Source: Allofournierella_A excrementavium (GTDB lineage: Bacteria; Bacillota; Clostridia; Oscillospirales; Ruminococcaceae). Taken from it: DNA of 64,000 bases. The notes beneath the pieces are model-generated. The model searched no databases. It was not told where the DNA came from and worked only from the letters and a program-made list of their open reading frames with translations. The position numbers and the translations under genes are program-made. Where the stretch lies: contig DWVE01000006.1 in the NCBI GenBank assembly GCA_019120375.1, positions 1 to 64,000 on the forward strand, written 5' to 3'. The first letter of the stretch is position 1, and every line of letters begins with the position of its first letter. Positions 51,801 through 54,890 of the stretch are shown here, one piece after another.

Positions 51801-53010
51801 GCGCCTGAGTCACCTGCAGGTCGATGCGGTCATCGCCGCCGCCGCTGCTCACATTGACCACGGCCACGTTCTCGGTGTGGATGACCACATTGTCATCCAG
51901 TTCGGTGCCCTCGTATGTAAACTCCAGGGCGTTTTTGATCTGTACCTGCTCTTTGGAGGAGAAATACAGCCCGGCCAGCAGCACGTCGAAGCCGTCCGCC
52001 ATGAAGTTGCCCTGCATGTTGGCGCTGCCGTCCGAAGCCTGACCGTTCTTATACTGGTCGGAGACGATGGAGATGGAGGCGTAGGGGTAGGCCCGGTCAT
52101 CCTCGGTGAAGATGACCGAACTGACGGAATTGTCGTTGTCCGCCGGGTCGCCGGGGTCGGGGGCGTCGCCGCCGGTGAGGTGGTAGCCGATGGCGTCCAG
52201 CAGGTCGTTGTAGAGCTGGCTGTTTGCGGAGAGGTCCACGTCGCCCTCGTAGGTGCCGGCGGTGACCACGATCTCGATGTTGACCTTTTGCCCTTCCAGT
52301 TCGGGCAGGTTGGTTTTGAGGTAATCCACCGCGCCGTTCAGGGCGTTGACGATGGCGCTGTTGGAGGTGTCGTTTTTGAAGGCTTCGGAATCCAGCGTTT
52401 TGCCGTTCACCGACAAAGTGGCGCTGCCCTCCGGCACCATGAAGTCCTCTTCCACTTCGGAGCCGCCGTTGTCTTCCAGAACGCTGCCGTCGGTGGGGGG
52501 CGCGGTGTCTTCCGGCGCGTTCGGGTCCACCACGGAACCGCCCGCGTCTTCCAGCCCCTCCCCGCCGTCGGGTCCCGTGCCATCGGTGAGCTCGGTGCCG
52601 CCCGTAGGTTCCGTGCCATCGGTGGGCTCGGTGCCGCCGGTGGGATCCGTGCCGCCCGTGGGCTCGGTGCCGCCCGTGGGCTCGGTGCCGTCCGTGGGCT
52701 CGGTGCCGCCGGTGGGGTCCGTGCCATCCGTGGGCTCGGTGCCGCCGGTGGGCTCGGTGCCGCCGGTGGGCTCGGTGCCGCCGGTGGGTTCTGTCCCCGC
52801 CGGCGCAGTCGGGGGCGCATCCGCAGGCTCGGTGCCGGTGGGCTGTGTGCCCTGGGTCACAGGCGCGGCAAGGCCGCCGCCCGTCTGGGCAGCGGCGTCT
52901 TCGGCATGAACGCTGACAGACAGGAACAAAGCTGCCGTCAGTGCGGCCAGCAGCGCAAGAGCGCGCTGTGCTCCCTTCTTTGCGTTTTTCGCTGTCAAAG
53001 AGTCTCTCAT
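27850..53010 (-). CDS. Giant (8,386-residue) secreted, membrane-anchored repeat protein of filamentous-adhesin type
   Basis: One open frame of 25 kb. Residues 1-36 are a signal peptide ending SVSVHA. Residues 72-149 are a GTEPTG hexapeptide stalk. Residues about 170-700 are a first beta-rich region with one RTX-like GGDGDD. From about 700 to 5,700 come thousands of residues of alternating V/A-G-V-G-A blocks and AGGDVxVxA strands, as in right-handed beta-helix adhesins. Inserted are a helical segment of some 340 residues (about 1,690-2,030), a non-repetitive region (about 5,840-6,900), an acidic helical part (about 7,340-7,530) and a coiled coil (about 7,860-8,005). Residues 8,342-8,373 are one membrane span with a cysteine-rich start (ICWCCWLC) and RRRK stop. 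There is no LPXTG signal. AGGAGG precedes the ATG at 53010. Role as adhesin or filament is inferred. Confidence 0.9.
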   Translation of the reverse strand: MRDSLTAKNAKKGAQRALALLAALTAALFLSVSVHAEDAAAQTGGGLAAPVTQGTQPTGTEPADAPPTAPAGTEPTGGTEPTGGTEPTGGTEPTDGTDPTGGTEPTDGTEPTGGTEPTGGTDPTGGTEPTDGTEPTGGTELTDGTGPDGGEGLEDAGGSVVDPNAPEDTAPPTDGSVLEDNGGSEVEEDFMVPEGSATLSVNGKTLDSEAFKNDTSNSAIVNALNGAVDYLKTNLPELEGQKVNIEIVVTAGTYEGDVDLSANSQLYNDLLDAIGYHLTGGDAPDPGDPADNDNSVSSVIFTEDDRAYPYASISIVSDQYKNGQASDGSANMQGNFMADGFDVLLAGLYFSSKEQVQIKNALEFTYEGTELDDNVVIHTENVAVVNVSSGGGDDRIDLQVTQAPSATVGIGNSDPLAIFDAVKDIYNASQSSSTGEVVQDTANKFALAIKERVQELIADIENRTMTKVNVNTGDGTDDLLIRLVNSTNVYAGSGIDPRTGDFMALYNFDIDLGGTDLTVDLGAGVDTMSVTGGLTMVNGRNLYQEFSQLISKYGLQEDQLQHRSKYVISGGDGDDVITLDTTSAFHDVFGLDVTINEEADGGYDRLHLTGNLAAKYVYNGEDILGDVPFEERIYKTEDGLHLNAQSVIRLLPDLSIDIVEELLNTVALRQGMDIHFGDGLDAVTDRLENKRTIDLGNVPTAEFTPQDFTDYVVCRALDPTVDVTVNLVAAVRGMATYLSNLLVEASGKITVEKLLADGLTVILQAPEVEILGPVSGEHILILAEAEDPDVLAEDALTVTVAEDELSGTSMEYGVGLYEASPTVRIVVAEGASLNAAGVVDLIASIRQTSGMVDVMAGVASNFPNFVIVKQPTAEILLHGSITAAQGPIHALASTLVNFDCAELLSYIPLSFAWGQARTTLLVDGDAKLTSGAGTALRTDSEVYISAVDKGSFPKALLSLSSAVAIAETETIVTDAASITAGGDVLLDARSRLETEAASVAGPTDIARMKPKSGVFVAVSIALGRTGVYVGNYGEVTDSTASVVSTGGTVRAEADSLIRNRTYAISSPISVYVDEYGNPTFTQQPTQKQSLRSMVSLTESVLGMRTGTSGTPAWALSKITGSNTLGSLFNKGVAETDPDQDVARTQAMGALALAVIDNDILALIDTAGVVSAANGVQLHAYGETTSQTRADGSLYNNSTIAVIPGFGKVQITKDPTNTAAGIAVNVTSFTHNAAARIEQGVVAAGKALAVTVENRRVDSSAIAKSGHIPPAETAMLGGAITVHVITLNSKAELAPTAEYRLGEGAGLTVVSRVADSRLETVADASGKRARRSLGMLPLEDEKSYSRSSVGVGAGIAVAVTGIDVIASVPDGVVFLALDGTKPADAAFGNVTVDSYYMGSERVFAAAGSAGGTSVTPVSATSVSGVYVLSELGEAAGQGVDAAGDVALTAQNRMIRFLTADAASAGTNVGLGAAVAVGVFNDSAESLLKRRAKAGKNISVAAQSVSRVTQTVKASVKGAPAAGGSTGQDAGSAGASGTEGLVGGTITPGGSTSSGDGSHLSQADQTADQKLNNGKALAGRVNTKNVNTASVEKAAASRSPFETMEGSIQVAAAIAVNLQTNISRALIADVDASAGADITVISRNDTDAKITSNAGTTNSYVGVGAAVAVNMVDHQNIAQVGKGKLTAGGNITVAAEIYEKAQADLLDKAYDLLVDYMLQTGHLEELLGAVGDNALTTSTEYIFLTLKDKENLTDEEKQTLAKAIEEMIAIALWQQDLKEEEWVKVGDVVVDGAGQRTLTELLEELIFAAYQADNNTPLTMDHVYGLEQYVIAQVIASYTGAENPYAEYGAQWGYETLTADLVSELQTMMAYAAEKRVLGYELMSILLQLAQGGSPALTEEQKQAVDELLGVTGATEEEKQAQRIQAAKEYQSVLTEQIKASLTGNTNTADQNAKLYSDALTAYIEDVFAVMGEESNWMPYLGDGNRLQVPVLDKISAEMTQLGFAVNDLYEAFAALLTTKFATGSELDGVGHTISTQAVSGVGASSVGVAGSAAITIINAVSSATIAGRDAAASEPDITAGGDIRVEANEAQKVYTTASASADKSLGMAAKAATARKPGSSVGVGASFATNLIDAVVTAMIGTETTAGDAVTTLGNRVIRAASLAILANFRDDVDTVSVAGSDPIARRDKAFEYIPTLGSATNKQLAQAAASGTNTKGISFDAGVAVAVVNNIVKAALLSGGSLTTTNSVDTLETAIVTGQNAQGEDIFAMANVLVQALYGGDSYTGVSAFAAGSRAAVGAAVGVSLVDSDITASLEADTAAAGSVRVHSATDVTDESYAMATSIGADLDRLLEKFREGLNYISPGAAETSTIRNKIVAATNKMGAVKLQEKANQVSGSIGGKLDAVPYSSNLLKAFGLDLTKATSKTSGLDASVSGSGAQVAGVQPQTSSLNVAAAIALAFTEHHTLARILGNVTSQTGDVQAKAENVVNFRNRATGATVTTAPQGANTVAAAVAVTLNENTAEANVASGVTLNAAKDVSVTADTTQNLTGNYPGYMSAQAVAASIATGMQGTLGVAGAVAVLTDKADTLALVGDNVTINAGGDVRVAAKDLSKLAIRALGANIGAQTVGVGAAFAMLHSFSNIHAQMGDNLTAQANSLTVTADRPLVDESMYQFPFDWSDLLTVANQDATVGETDKGLMHITLPDDLAHIRQIKVECTLGTDDLLDVLDMINYLATVNYYVEAVSGSLHHGAAGAANVAGTVAQLLAENSVLASIGDNAALTLGGDLTVRADSSAESRVIAGSASLGTAKAGVGAVVSLAQMNDKAEAKVGSGQAGRAINAAGDVTVAASAKNILWDVATADAVTGSALLTLGGGFNLVESSAAALASVGDGVTVNAAGSFAVDADNDFELALIAANMGLAAGSANVAAGGTVAWTDIHNETGARVGDNTVVKADSVALTADSADRVMEILASASGAPSGTANAAATLAYFATSSETMALAGSGAYLEALSGDVLLHAFNESDLLAALVSLSATGSSTAAAGATVLVQQFGQKAHAGAGVSENGAVTGQSATLIARKGKVLVESKANNRSLAAGAALAPSGSTTLDLAGTYVHNEFASEAVSRLGDNTRAEAWDSIGILADADNLVVSGAGAVSGSGSTTAALGGSATTVIFKNVVQALAGEHCDLTAYALNTGSDAGIQTANRQDRRRGVVVHAHSAEEIYMAAVAGSVTGSSTANLVGVADTLLVQNIVNAHVGNNSRVSAGLNSAEKKDVDGDGQSDDSHGEGEILVEAKDDTFVVNFGGALSASGSATASLGGTVVTILFEKQVSAILDGGDSEVHAEKSITVDADSIDEMFLLAATFGVTGGTVAAGGAGNILLFENAVKAHLGGRITSGGDVNVTADTLIDLYNVALSVAGASTAGVSGAAVVTSFKGLAEAVLLAGSSVDTTGKLNILANSKEFITADGAGISGGGTAGVSGTVDVILSENTVLAIVQDNADGTKPLIRASSITLDALDDYQLIGVAASAAFGGTAGAGVTAIVTLADNQVAAGIGSNYAVQTLTGGVLVSALSKRDIRTYAGSVGAGATAGIGAVIMALVVGGKLDDDTAKALAEHFHPADLLAGMEEKAPAGAKGVYDGHDAAWLSEALAGSGNRYSDVPVDDEYDGADQYVSEDFNKDHTVTQNADGTVTAGEPGADLTVTPVGSGSSDADEAYKIYEGFKNVASAAFTRAFIGAGTTVTSAGGITVRATDRLNASLGTVAFGASGAVGVGVGMAVAILNGTVEAWAGEGSVLSAKGDVTIEAVAESPLLAGGDLSGDDRENIDFLNSQSEEFNVSDLTIHAVSVSGGAAGTAGVGVALAVVHLGSSVSARLLGSVEEANALAIRAVNDYQHIVAATLGLGGGMAGVSASVAVTVFDGNTRASVEGAGSLRDVADIRVETQVNNTAASAAAGIAAGMGAVNAGAAVAINKSLVETFIAQGVSIGGSVRTPDITLNALVNSDAKAFTLGVAGGAVAVGAAVALAKTAPTVRTYIGAAPDADQFVAPGTINAGSIAIQNDVSTTAESYAANVTGGAVGVTAQVLLVFNTANLFAGLDRVNVNAGSVTVDSALHASGRAYVASLTGGAVAVGMVVSTVLLQAGNIAQVDVTGVEMNFADLSVTTGRQNDQNTSSAEALALAAEAGAVAVGLNAAVADNNTKNIARILGGKEAGSHLLNVTGALAIGSFGQATANAQVWGVNAGGISVLGSAAVALLRAEQQANVDGGNITAGSLTARSGLNEGLDHMKYVDLDKLPGGNIVAAPAEDVDASEENAAVFAGLITGSGGAVSAVVNVAAAYGRALTQAVVAPFSLTLSGKADVFAGGTANVLAQSFNQSAGAITAAVIVNTAYSQSEFAAILDIPAGSSVTAGNVSVATDYTASAVAALAPSAGGADLSGAALQVNVGVANADSRGTAAVTGAGLLTAGALSVTGQGVATSRAYSVTPVASLTAVKIAANVLVALLDAENLAYIQGVEVENAAITVNARLNAADGQGASALLANNIKGSGVSVSLASARSNTAVALNRSVNKAFMDSVKVTAGAALSVIATANSLASASAADPGTSVELLSLGVNVIVARADGTFAAYINMAEDRPVSAASVTVTNTYNARAEAVSRQPNQGVGLLDAGTNVAYANAGAVAEAAIKGSAGSVTTGGAVSILLTGKAVADALIAGTKVNVQGAELAVNVVNAIVSACQQAYIGQPEGGAASAVNVTAMGGISIRASLNDGAETGAKAVVGSNGSDSSVAVSIIGGKASEANARMEGASSAHIRTTGSIVTAGQLALLNAARSWAKADIADASVDVTLVNATLLLTEAVAGGNFKALAQTGALSAGSVDIQNVYYAESHSATGPAGGVGVNLVNTDANRADAETSATADASLKVTGSASVTNSVNIKNLGYLLAEALGRTRKVNVSGVSIAVTVVDAVLKGGQTADARFDGEAVIGGQLNVNSEIVRSGGYGTATAQAGGSGGADVSLVGAGVNDVTAQSATTNTASLTGAGTLNAGSVSVRAKSLTEAEATAKSGVSVGLVLLGSLNASSSTHDKVDVLVEGITVKTSGAFTAEAVGNTVSEAVAASEGGGGLVTAGVNTATAKVGGSSAAPQTVRVTVKRSFIEAARDVTLRAYNTGDARANIERGLNIAAGSLTVSVLPTNAWYDTGVDVLEDAVVRSTGGSVSVLSEDAPKGRSEARGTTIGIGVNASVTYGENTADTTNTIRVNGTLDAGEALTVEAVSAAQLNAATYADGGGFFSGTTLWSKNTLNRAVSILIGDNSTLLANYGDLVVSAAGGTRDSIITRSEVSSGGVVALGTATALVNIDNDVKVQIGKNALIRARFSTVNIFADASQAGVETNVSADASGLGVAPNSTANVNTSLDADVVIAGTAGERVVIEGRDVEIIARNGELDIYTYTYAKGSALGAAVNALSNPKTTLTADVNIAGADVTGHDSLHIYASTKPAYRDANIDVRATIQLNAAGEALAKAGGSTTAHSNTVLGSGVILRGATVAVTRYGFDRSRIRRDARKGGFIIKETSTSHPFTSDGTVAVNGGTALYLGDAAGGVYIDISEHKGQLTVREVGVKEPDSYYTVNGNTVTLRDISNNLPGVADFTHDGKNASGSVIVYNQAVLPRVIITNSSGFDVQLNGIYVSNSGFIQPSVFGISHTINNVAYDKPEVRTEFSGTGGVQVSGFVSNTDGHVEFVWTGEEGGALTGVDSVADISSGATVSPVWAHDLLVKGAASVGTADQAFNAYVFSGSNGVVNIEASGDVFVNIVPVTLIIVDKDNKELERHDDPVYIERVVSLNGNVEMDLKEGVQATMIAGTTTVTIPVPGTLSYITTVTVELASDYTLTGKDVLDYYLQGYDAAERLYRYLLPNGTLFYMDAWGNVSRIEEGGAETAVGDFEFVKDASGNVVEIKLSEGISINLSTGYLTVEEDASYEVLLEAISASWFTSKGLLQGGGEARIRLVTAETVTGPGGENLTDEDTLKEMDVQVILALSTADIDYYYLSGLQPTMDAITGASDKTYYYFLLHDKKSDSLRFYAFTGGSTETQDVEQVNKDTFNREHLNISDGRPVTNTLSDGVTYYESAFDEEARLHEQRWGTHLSKVRDDASADPFTVPNFLGTGYEVVWNYDNTMTIGGAAIGLVYIPGLGYTVAPGQTLSGDAAGLYQALSGVYWMPNVERTVESSVEVDGITYTANGKENGRDVFHFAEFAWTRLNNNPDKPTTQKYSVDTYTMYSYSLQFTYVKMQPVTSSLSTEYYTSGVKYTGFGKEVYESPDGTLYEHYDVIRDEYTGKLTPEAEYRLISQVYYMKNAAGSRVTVDGQEIWSYLSESTAQTVNGKTYFLVDSHSGSGLYLEKDAQSGAFTLVRQSTSAPETVLPAEENYQHDTGKVTFTFEVEGEDVTVTLTPDNAATGETEYEDQTGSDGKTYTIVYIPGEDGAAGKWYLRTTGETGTTTDTGLDDPAKVLADTGCAVLNRYVYDASGNPTAGTTGFLLDGAQAYIDFTPGRNKTGVNYQIGTLNGEGTLVPNASGLYVIWDGSRYLLFDPATMFEIYDTENSGLAAELVENKEATGNTLLRTEDGTVFTNAAGETVYLNQMEKGSYSTAEDVSDGLLILRPGSPVGDDEEPTVLVMGPLEDIPVKEITLPANNQVNGGGYRVTDTLYLTKSGLVLTLVLNADGQVTFSAKFDGVTYTSDKIVATDLGDLGTLREYTLNEEGKRVYTVNGKTAAYTLNGDQLSYIDENGQLVVLTPEESMAILYEAMPENNDASITIKAGEEVYLERLTDQIAKDLAGNYYYSENGESRWVKADFTQQTGSKTYNYAGEDHEHQLKGTVSVGGTVYLTISEAVDTNETSATFGRTILYYELDQKEILVGSDGSVTLLGENSRTLKLEPNAEVEYLFGYVSAGEDLDGTDPANKKSVTIQLSNEKGSLVDGDTVTGHEDDTDIRTNGGDVIILVPKSAAGTIGTALDALEIDMNGGALVIRSYVPGQEPVDEIVMDTFINSKEDVTLKPTVVDGAEFHVDTEGSITGETLDVVNGGTADLDADGSISMGDITADGGSTVDFDAGENASTGDLELTDGSEMDITAGGSAGTGDVSVSDSRLTIDAEGPVETGDITAGDGSTVDIDAGEDYTGGDLELTDGSEMDVNAGGSAAIPTATVDDSTLTAQTGDDFRFERITGVSGDGKNTNVTIYAKGVVGRLLPDGKDAVISFGEGANDSNATLSVSGEKSVGEADSRLQLDIPETLTMRIPKAGDIWIDGIVEGEKDAEQFTGRGEDGTMLTGDVIDAMEGDDTIVGVELNAQTPEEIAALLLERALDEADATGKAEQLLKDITAALEKTLTPALGTEEAFEEALEKLDTTPEAIEKALKELDELLQALEEANDPADPDEPKDPADAAQQEQNRKRLRQLLDELLVLTLRVPEADEGEDQPGEEPGQDEPLKALMADEDLIPLYWAALTDEEKLALVEEKLWEKVEYPEPAEDDRDFRDLTLAIGESTGAASVTNKGSITITQNEGTFTAREVVSGYENVTITAPDIAGVEGFTNVTGTDLVLTALTDSIRDLTIDQRDWVEHTVVDVSELQKAPDAMPAAGSWTIIRNSVTGLLEMNFFIDFTTISVDDHDLATTLTATAAGDISITEVQGDLGLAKAESTGGGSIDLTASHGSLLDTNASPDGLNLSTTGSASLTAEEGVIGSAEAPLNVAVGETLTTLSRGDTWLTSPEDLTLIADVLDENARLDVVGDKDLTVSNTEGDLNATRLHAGGDLSVNSPKGSTHVNELKAGGTLSMDSAGNITVDEALGDVTVNTVKAGGDISLNIQGELKDVATDPVKDLAEAQAEAARAEAEQKALEQQLAARQEYLDALESQQKDLQQQLADLEAEHKELEEQLQQALQQPEPDQAEVARLEKELAKLEGEMDEIQQQLNDLETERQPHEAEKQAIEAALDQAKREAEAARKALEDAQKALEGAPDASITAGGNVDILLENGGSVGEEGNALGVDMGGVLTIAAGEDETLKGVWLESPSDKPLNIAPLEAEETIVINTAGGIAPAGSTDPDWNGLDFTAPDLTLNSTAGDTGTKDRPIETMADRISAMGDNVYIHNHKDTELGEIVADETANITSDGNITAGSEPGDKVVAGDAELTAKGDVGSEDAPIRIEAGEVSAQGGSVHLESEGDVVVDTIVAGKDVTIRTDGSVTDKGTADAITSENLTIEAGGYIGTKDNPLNIHVWGKVDLTAGIPWIYVINSYIHSEKPWTDSSKPVTELVQVLTEQTRRRWTADDEPEPAEKPQDENADDEVPKAPPEQQQTSGGICWCCWLCLLLIILVVILLAVVLWLLWLLWRRRKEEEDETAAK
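31471..31800 (-). repeat. 186-base internal duplication in the giant gene
   Basis: A block encoding DLELTDGSEMD plus following turns appears at 31471 and again at 31657 with few differences. The 186-base (62-codon) offset is in frame. It encodes very regular serine/aspartate-rich beta turns (TGDIxAGDGSTVDIDAGE) near the C-terminal part and is the clearest DNA-level repeat I saw inside the main body of the gene. Confidence 0.6.
52563..52796 (-). repeat. 18-base tandem repeat encoding a GT(E/D)PT(G/D) stalk
   Basis: About 13 copies of an 18-base unit encode the hexapeptide GTEPTG with D variants just after the signal peptide. Copies differ by a few substitutions, and several are identical. Such a tract is prone to copy-number change and could vary stalk length between strains. 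The amino-acid pattern suggests an extended, possibly glycosylated, linker. Confidence 0.9.
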
Positions 53011-53073
53011 GGAAACGCCTCCTTCGGCCCCGGCGCGCACCGCGCCGCGTTCTTCCCTGTTCGGTTTTCCCGT

Positions 53074-54108
53074 TTATTCCGTGATGGTGTTCAGCAGGTC
53101 TTCGGCCTGCGCGCTGATGACCGGGTCGGCGTCCGCCCCGTCATATCCGGCGGCAAAGGCAAGATCCCCGGCGGCCTGCTCCATGTCCGGCTCGCCGCGC
53201 ATCAGCTCTGCCGCGCCCCGCCCGTAATGGCTCATCTGCAAAGAGCTTTGCTGCTGGATGGAGCGGCTGTAGTAGTCCACCGCTTCATCGTAGCGTTCCA
53301 GCAGCAGGCAGCACAGCCCGGCGTAGTAGCAAAGGGAGTCGACGGTGTCATCCAGCGAAAGGGCCGTCTCAAAAAATTCCAGGGCGCCGGCGGTGTCCTC
53401 CCTTTGCAGCTTGGCCAGCCCAAGGCCGGCGAACAGCCCCGCCACGTCGGCGTTCTGCGCGCCGCCGTTGGCCTGCAGCCAGACGGCGTGTTGCAGCGCC
53501 TCGTCGCTCTGGCCCTGGGCCAGATAAAGCTGGGCCAGCAGCAGCCGCATATCTGCCGCGGCGGGCTGCAGTTCCAGATAACTTTCCAGGTCGGCGGCCA
53601 GAGCCTGGGTGTCGCCGCTGCCCGCGTGGAGCTGGGCCAGCACCAGATAGGCGTCCGCCAGGCCGGGGGCCATCCGCACCACCTGTTCCATGGCGGTTTC
53701 GGCCTCGTCCGCCCGGTTCAGGATGGTGAGCAGGCAGCCCTCCTTCAGCAGCAGTTCCGCCTGGAGGGTGGCGCCGTATTCCGGCTCGTAAAGTTCAAGG
53801 CAGCGCTGAACGCATTCCAGCGCCTCGTCGTATTCCTCGGCGGCGATGTGGGTCTCGGCCAGCCGGTAGTAGTCTTCCAGGCCGTCGGGCCGGGTGAGGG
53901 TCTGCAGCTTGGTGCGCAGCCGCCCCAGCTGGGAGGCGTTGACGTAATCGGTCTGCTGGGCCAGGTAGGTCTTGGCGGCGTTGCTCTCTTCCGCCGATAT
54001 CTTCACGGTGATCCAGCTTTGGGCGCCGAAGGTGAACACGAAGGCCAGCGCCAGAAAAGCGGCGGCCCAGCGGACCCACGGCTTCAGCCTGCGTTTTTCC
54101 TGTTTCAT
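53074..54108 (-). CDS. Membrane-anchored TPR protein
   Basis: A 344-residue protein with one N-terminal membrane span (residues about 11-35, WVRWAAAFLALAFVFTFGAQ) after a basic start, then tetratricopeptide repeats to the end. Examples are AEEYDEALECVQRCLELYEP, DAYLVLAQLHAGSGD, DMRLLLAQLYLAQGQSDEAL and RYDEAVDYYSRSIQQ. TPR arrays hold protein complexes together; this one would face outward if the span acts as a signal anchor. The start at 54108 has GGAGG upstream. The giant gene begins 63 bases after its stop with no terminator between, so the two are probably co-transcribed and the TPR protein may help export or assemble the giant protein. The specific role is inferred. Confidence 0.85.
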   Translation of the reverse strand: MKQEKRRLKPWVRWAAAFLALAFVFTFGAQSWITVKISAEESNAAKTYLAQQTDYVNASQLGRLRTKLQTLTRPDGLEDYYRLAETHIAAEEYDEALECVQRCLELYEPEYGATLQAELLLKEGCLLTILNRADEAETAMEQVVRMAPGLADAYLVLAQLHAGSGDTQALAADLESYLELQPAAADMRLLLAQLYLAQGQSDEALQHAVWLQANGGAQNADVAGLFAGLGLAKLQREDTAGALEFFETALSLDDTVDSLCYYAGLCCLLLERYDEAVDYYSRSIQQQSSLQMSHYGRGAAELMRGEPDMEQAAGDLAFAAGYDGADADPVISAQAEDLLNTITE

Positions 54109-54172
54109 CCTTCGGCCTCCCTCCGCCCCCTGCGGGGGCATACATCTCCGTTTTTATCTTACCAATCAGAAA

Positions 54173-54213
54173 GTTAAAAAAAGAGAGCCTTACAAAATTG
54201 CAAGGCTCTCTTT
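54173..54213 (-). terminator. Terminator between the response regulator and the TPR gene
   Basis: On the minus strand AAAGAGAGCCTT pairs with AAGGCTCTCTTT around a 10-base loop and ends in a run of T. It lies 12 bases after the response regulator stop, so the TPR-giant pair must have its own promoter or depend on read-through. Confidence 0.92.
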
Positions 54214-54224
54214 GAAAAAAACTA

Positions 54225-54890
54225 TTATAATTGCTCAAGCAGGTATCCGCCCCGGAGGGAAGCGATCTCCAGCCGGGATTCTTCGCTCCTCAGTTTTTTG
54301 CGCAGGCGGGAAACAAGAGTCCACAGGGCGCTGTTCTCCTGGTCCGCGCCGTCGCCCCACACCTCCCGCGCCAACTCGCTGCTGGGCACCCGGCGCTCGG
54401 CGTTCTGGGCCAGCAGCAAAAGCACGGTGAACTCCTTTTGGGTGAGCTGGATGTCCTGCCCGTTCACGAATCCGGTCAGAGAAACCGTGTCCAGCCGCAG
54501 GCATCCGTAGGAGACATGGCGGCGGTTGTCGTTTCTCTCCCGCAGGCGGGCCTCCACCCGGGCCACGAACACCTCCAGGTCATAGGGTTTGGACAGATAA
54601 TCGTCGCCCCCGGCGCGAAGGCCCTCCACCACGTCCTGGTTTTCACCCAGGGCGGTGAGGAACAGAATGGGCACATGGTACTGTTTTTTCAGCTCTCGGC
54701 ACAAATCCAGACCGTTTGCGTCGGGCAGCATGATGTCCAGCACGATGAGGTCCACCGGATGCCATTGAAGGTGCCCGCGCGCCTCGGCGGCGGTGGACGC
54801 CCTCAGCACCTCATAGCCCCGCAGGCCCAGCACTTCGGCGTTGATGCGCAGGATGTGGGGGTTGTCCTCCACCAGCAGGATGGTGTTCAT
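54225..54890 (-). CDS. OmpR/PhoB-family response regulator
   Basis: A 221-residue transcription factor. The receiver domain (1-115) has ILLVEDN at the start, the phosphorylated D52 in LIVLDIMLPDANG, and the conserved lysine in DDYLSKPYDLEVF. The C-terminal winged helix (130-221) has LTQKEFTVLLLLAQN, VWGDGADQENSALWTLVSRL and GGYLLEQL, typical of the OmpR class. The ATG at 54890 overlaps the kinase stop as ATGA; the frame extends upstream but the receiver begins here. It is controlled by the adjacent kinase. The terminator and surface-protein operon downstream suggest that operon as a target, which is inference. Confidence 0.95.
   Translation of the reverse strand: MNTILLVEDNPHILRINAEVLGLRGYEVLRASTAAEARGHLQWHPVDLIVLDIMLPDANGLDLCRELKKQYHVPILFLTALGENQDVVEGLRAGGDDYLSKPYDLEVFVARVEARLRERNDNRRHVSYGCLRLDTVSLTGFVNGQDIQLTQKEFTVLLLLAQNAERRVPSSELAREVWGDGADQENSALWTLVSRLRKKLRSEESRLEIASLRGGYLLEQL

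Noticed and set aside
27706..54177. Very long open frames on the top strand opposite the giant gene (the longest about 10.4 kb)
   Set aside because: They mirror the G/C-rich third positions and repeats of the minus-strand gene. They show low-complexity G/H/A/V/R composition, no ribosome sites and no recognisable domains, while the minus strand has signal peptide, repeats and membrane anchor.
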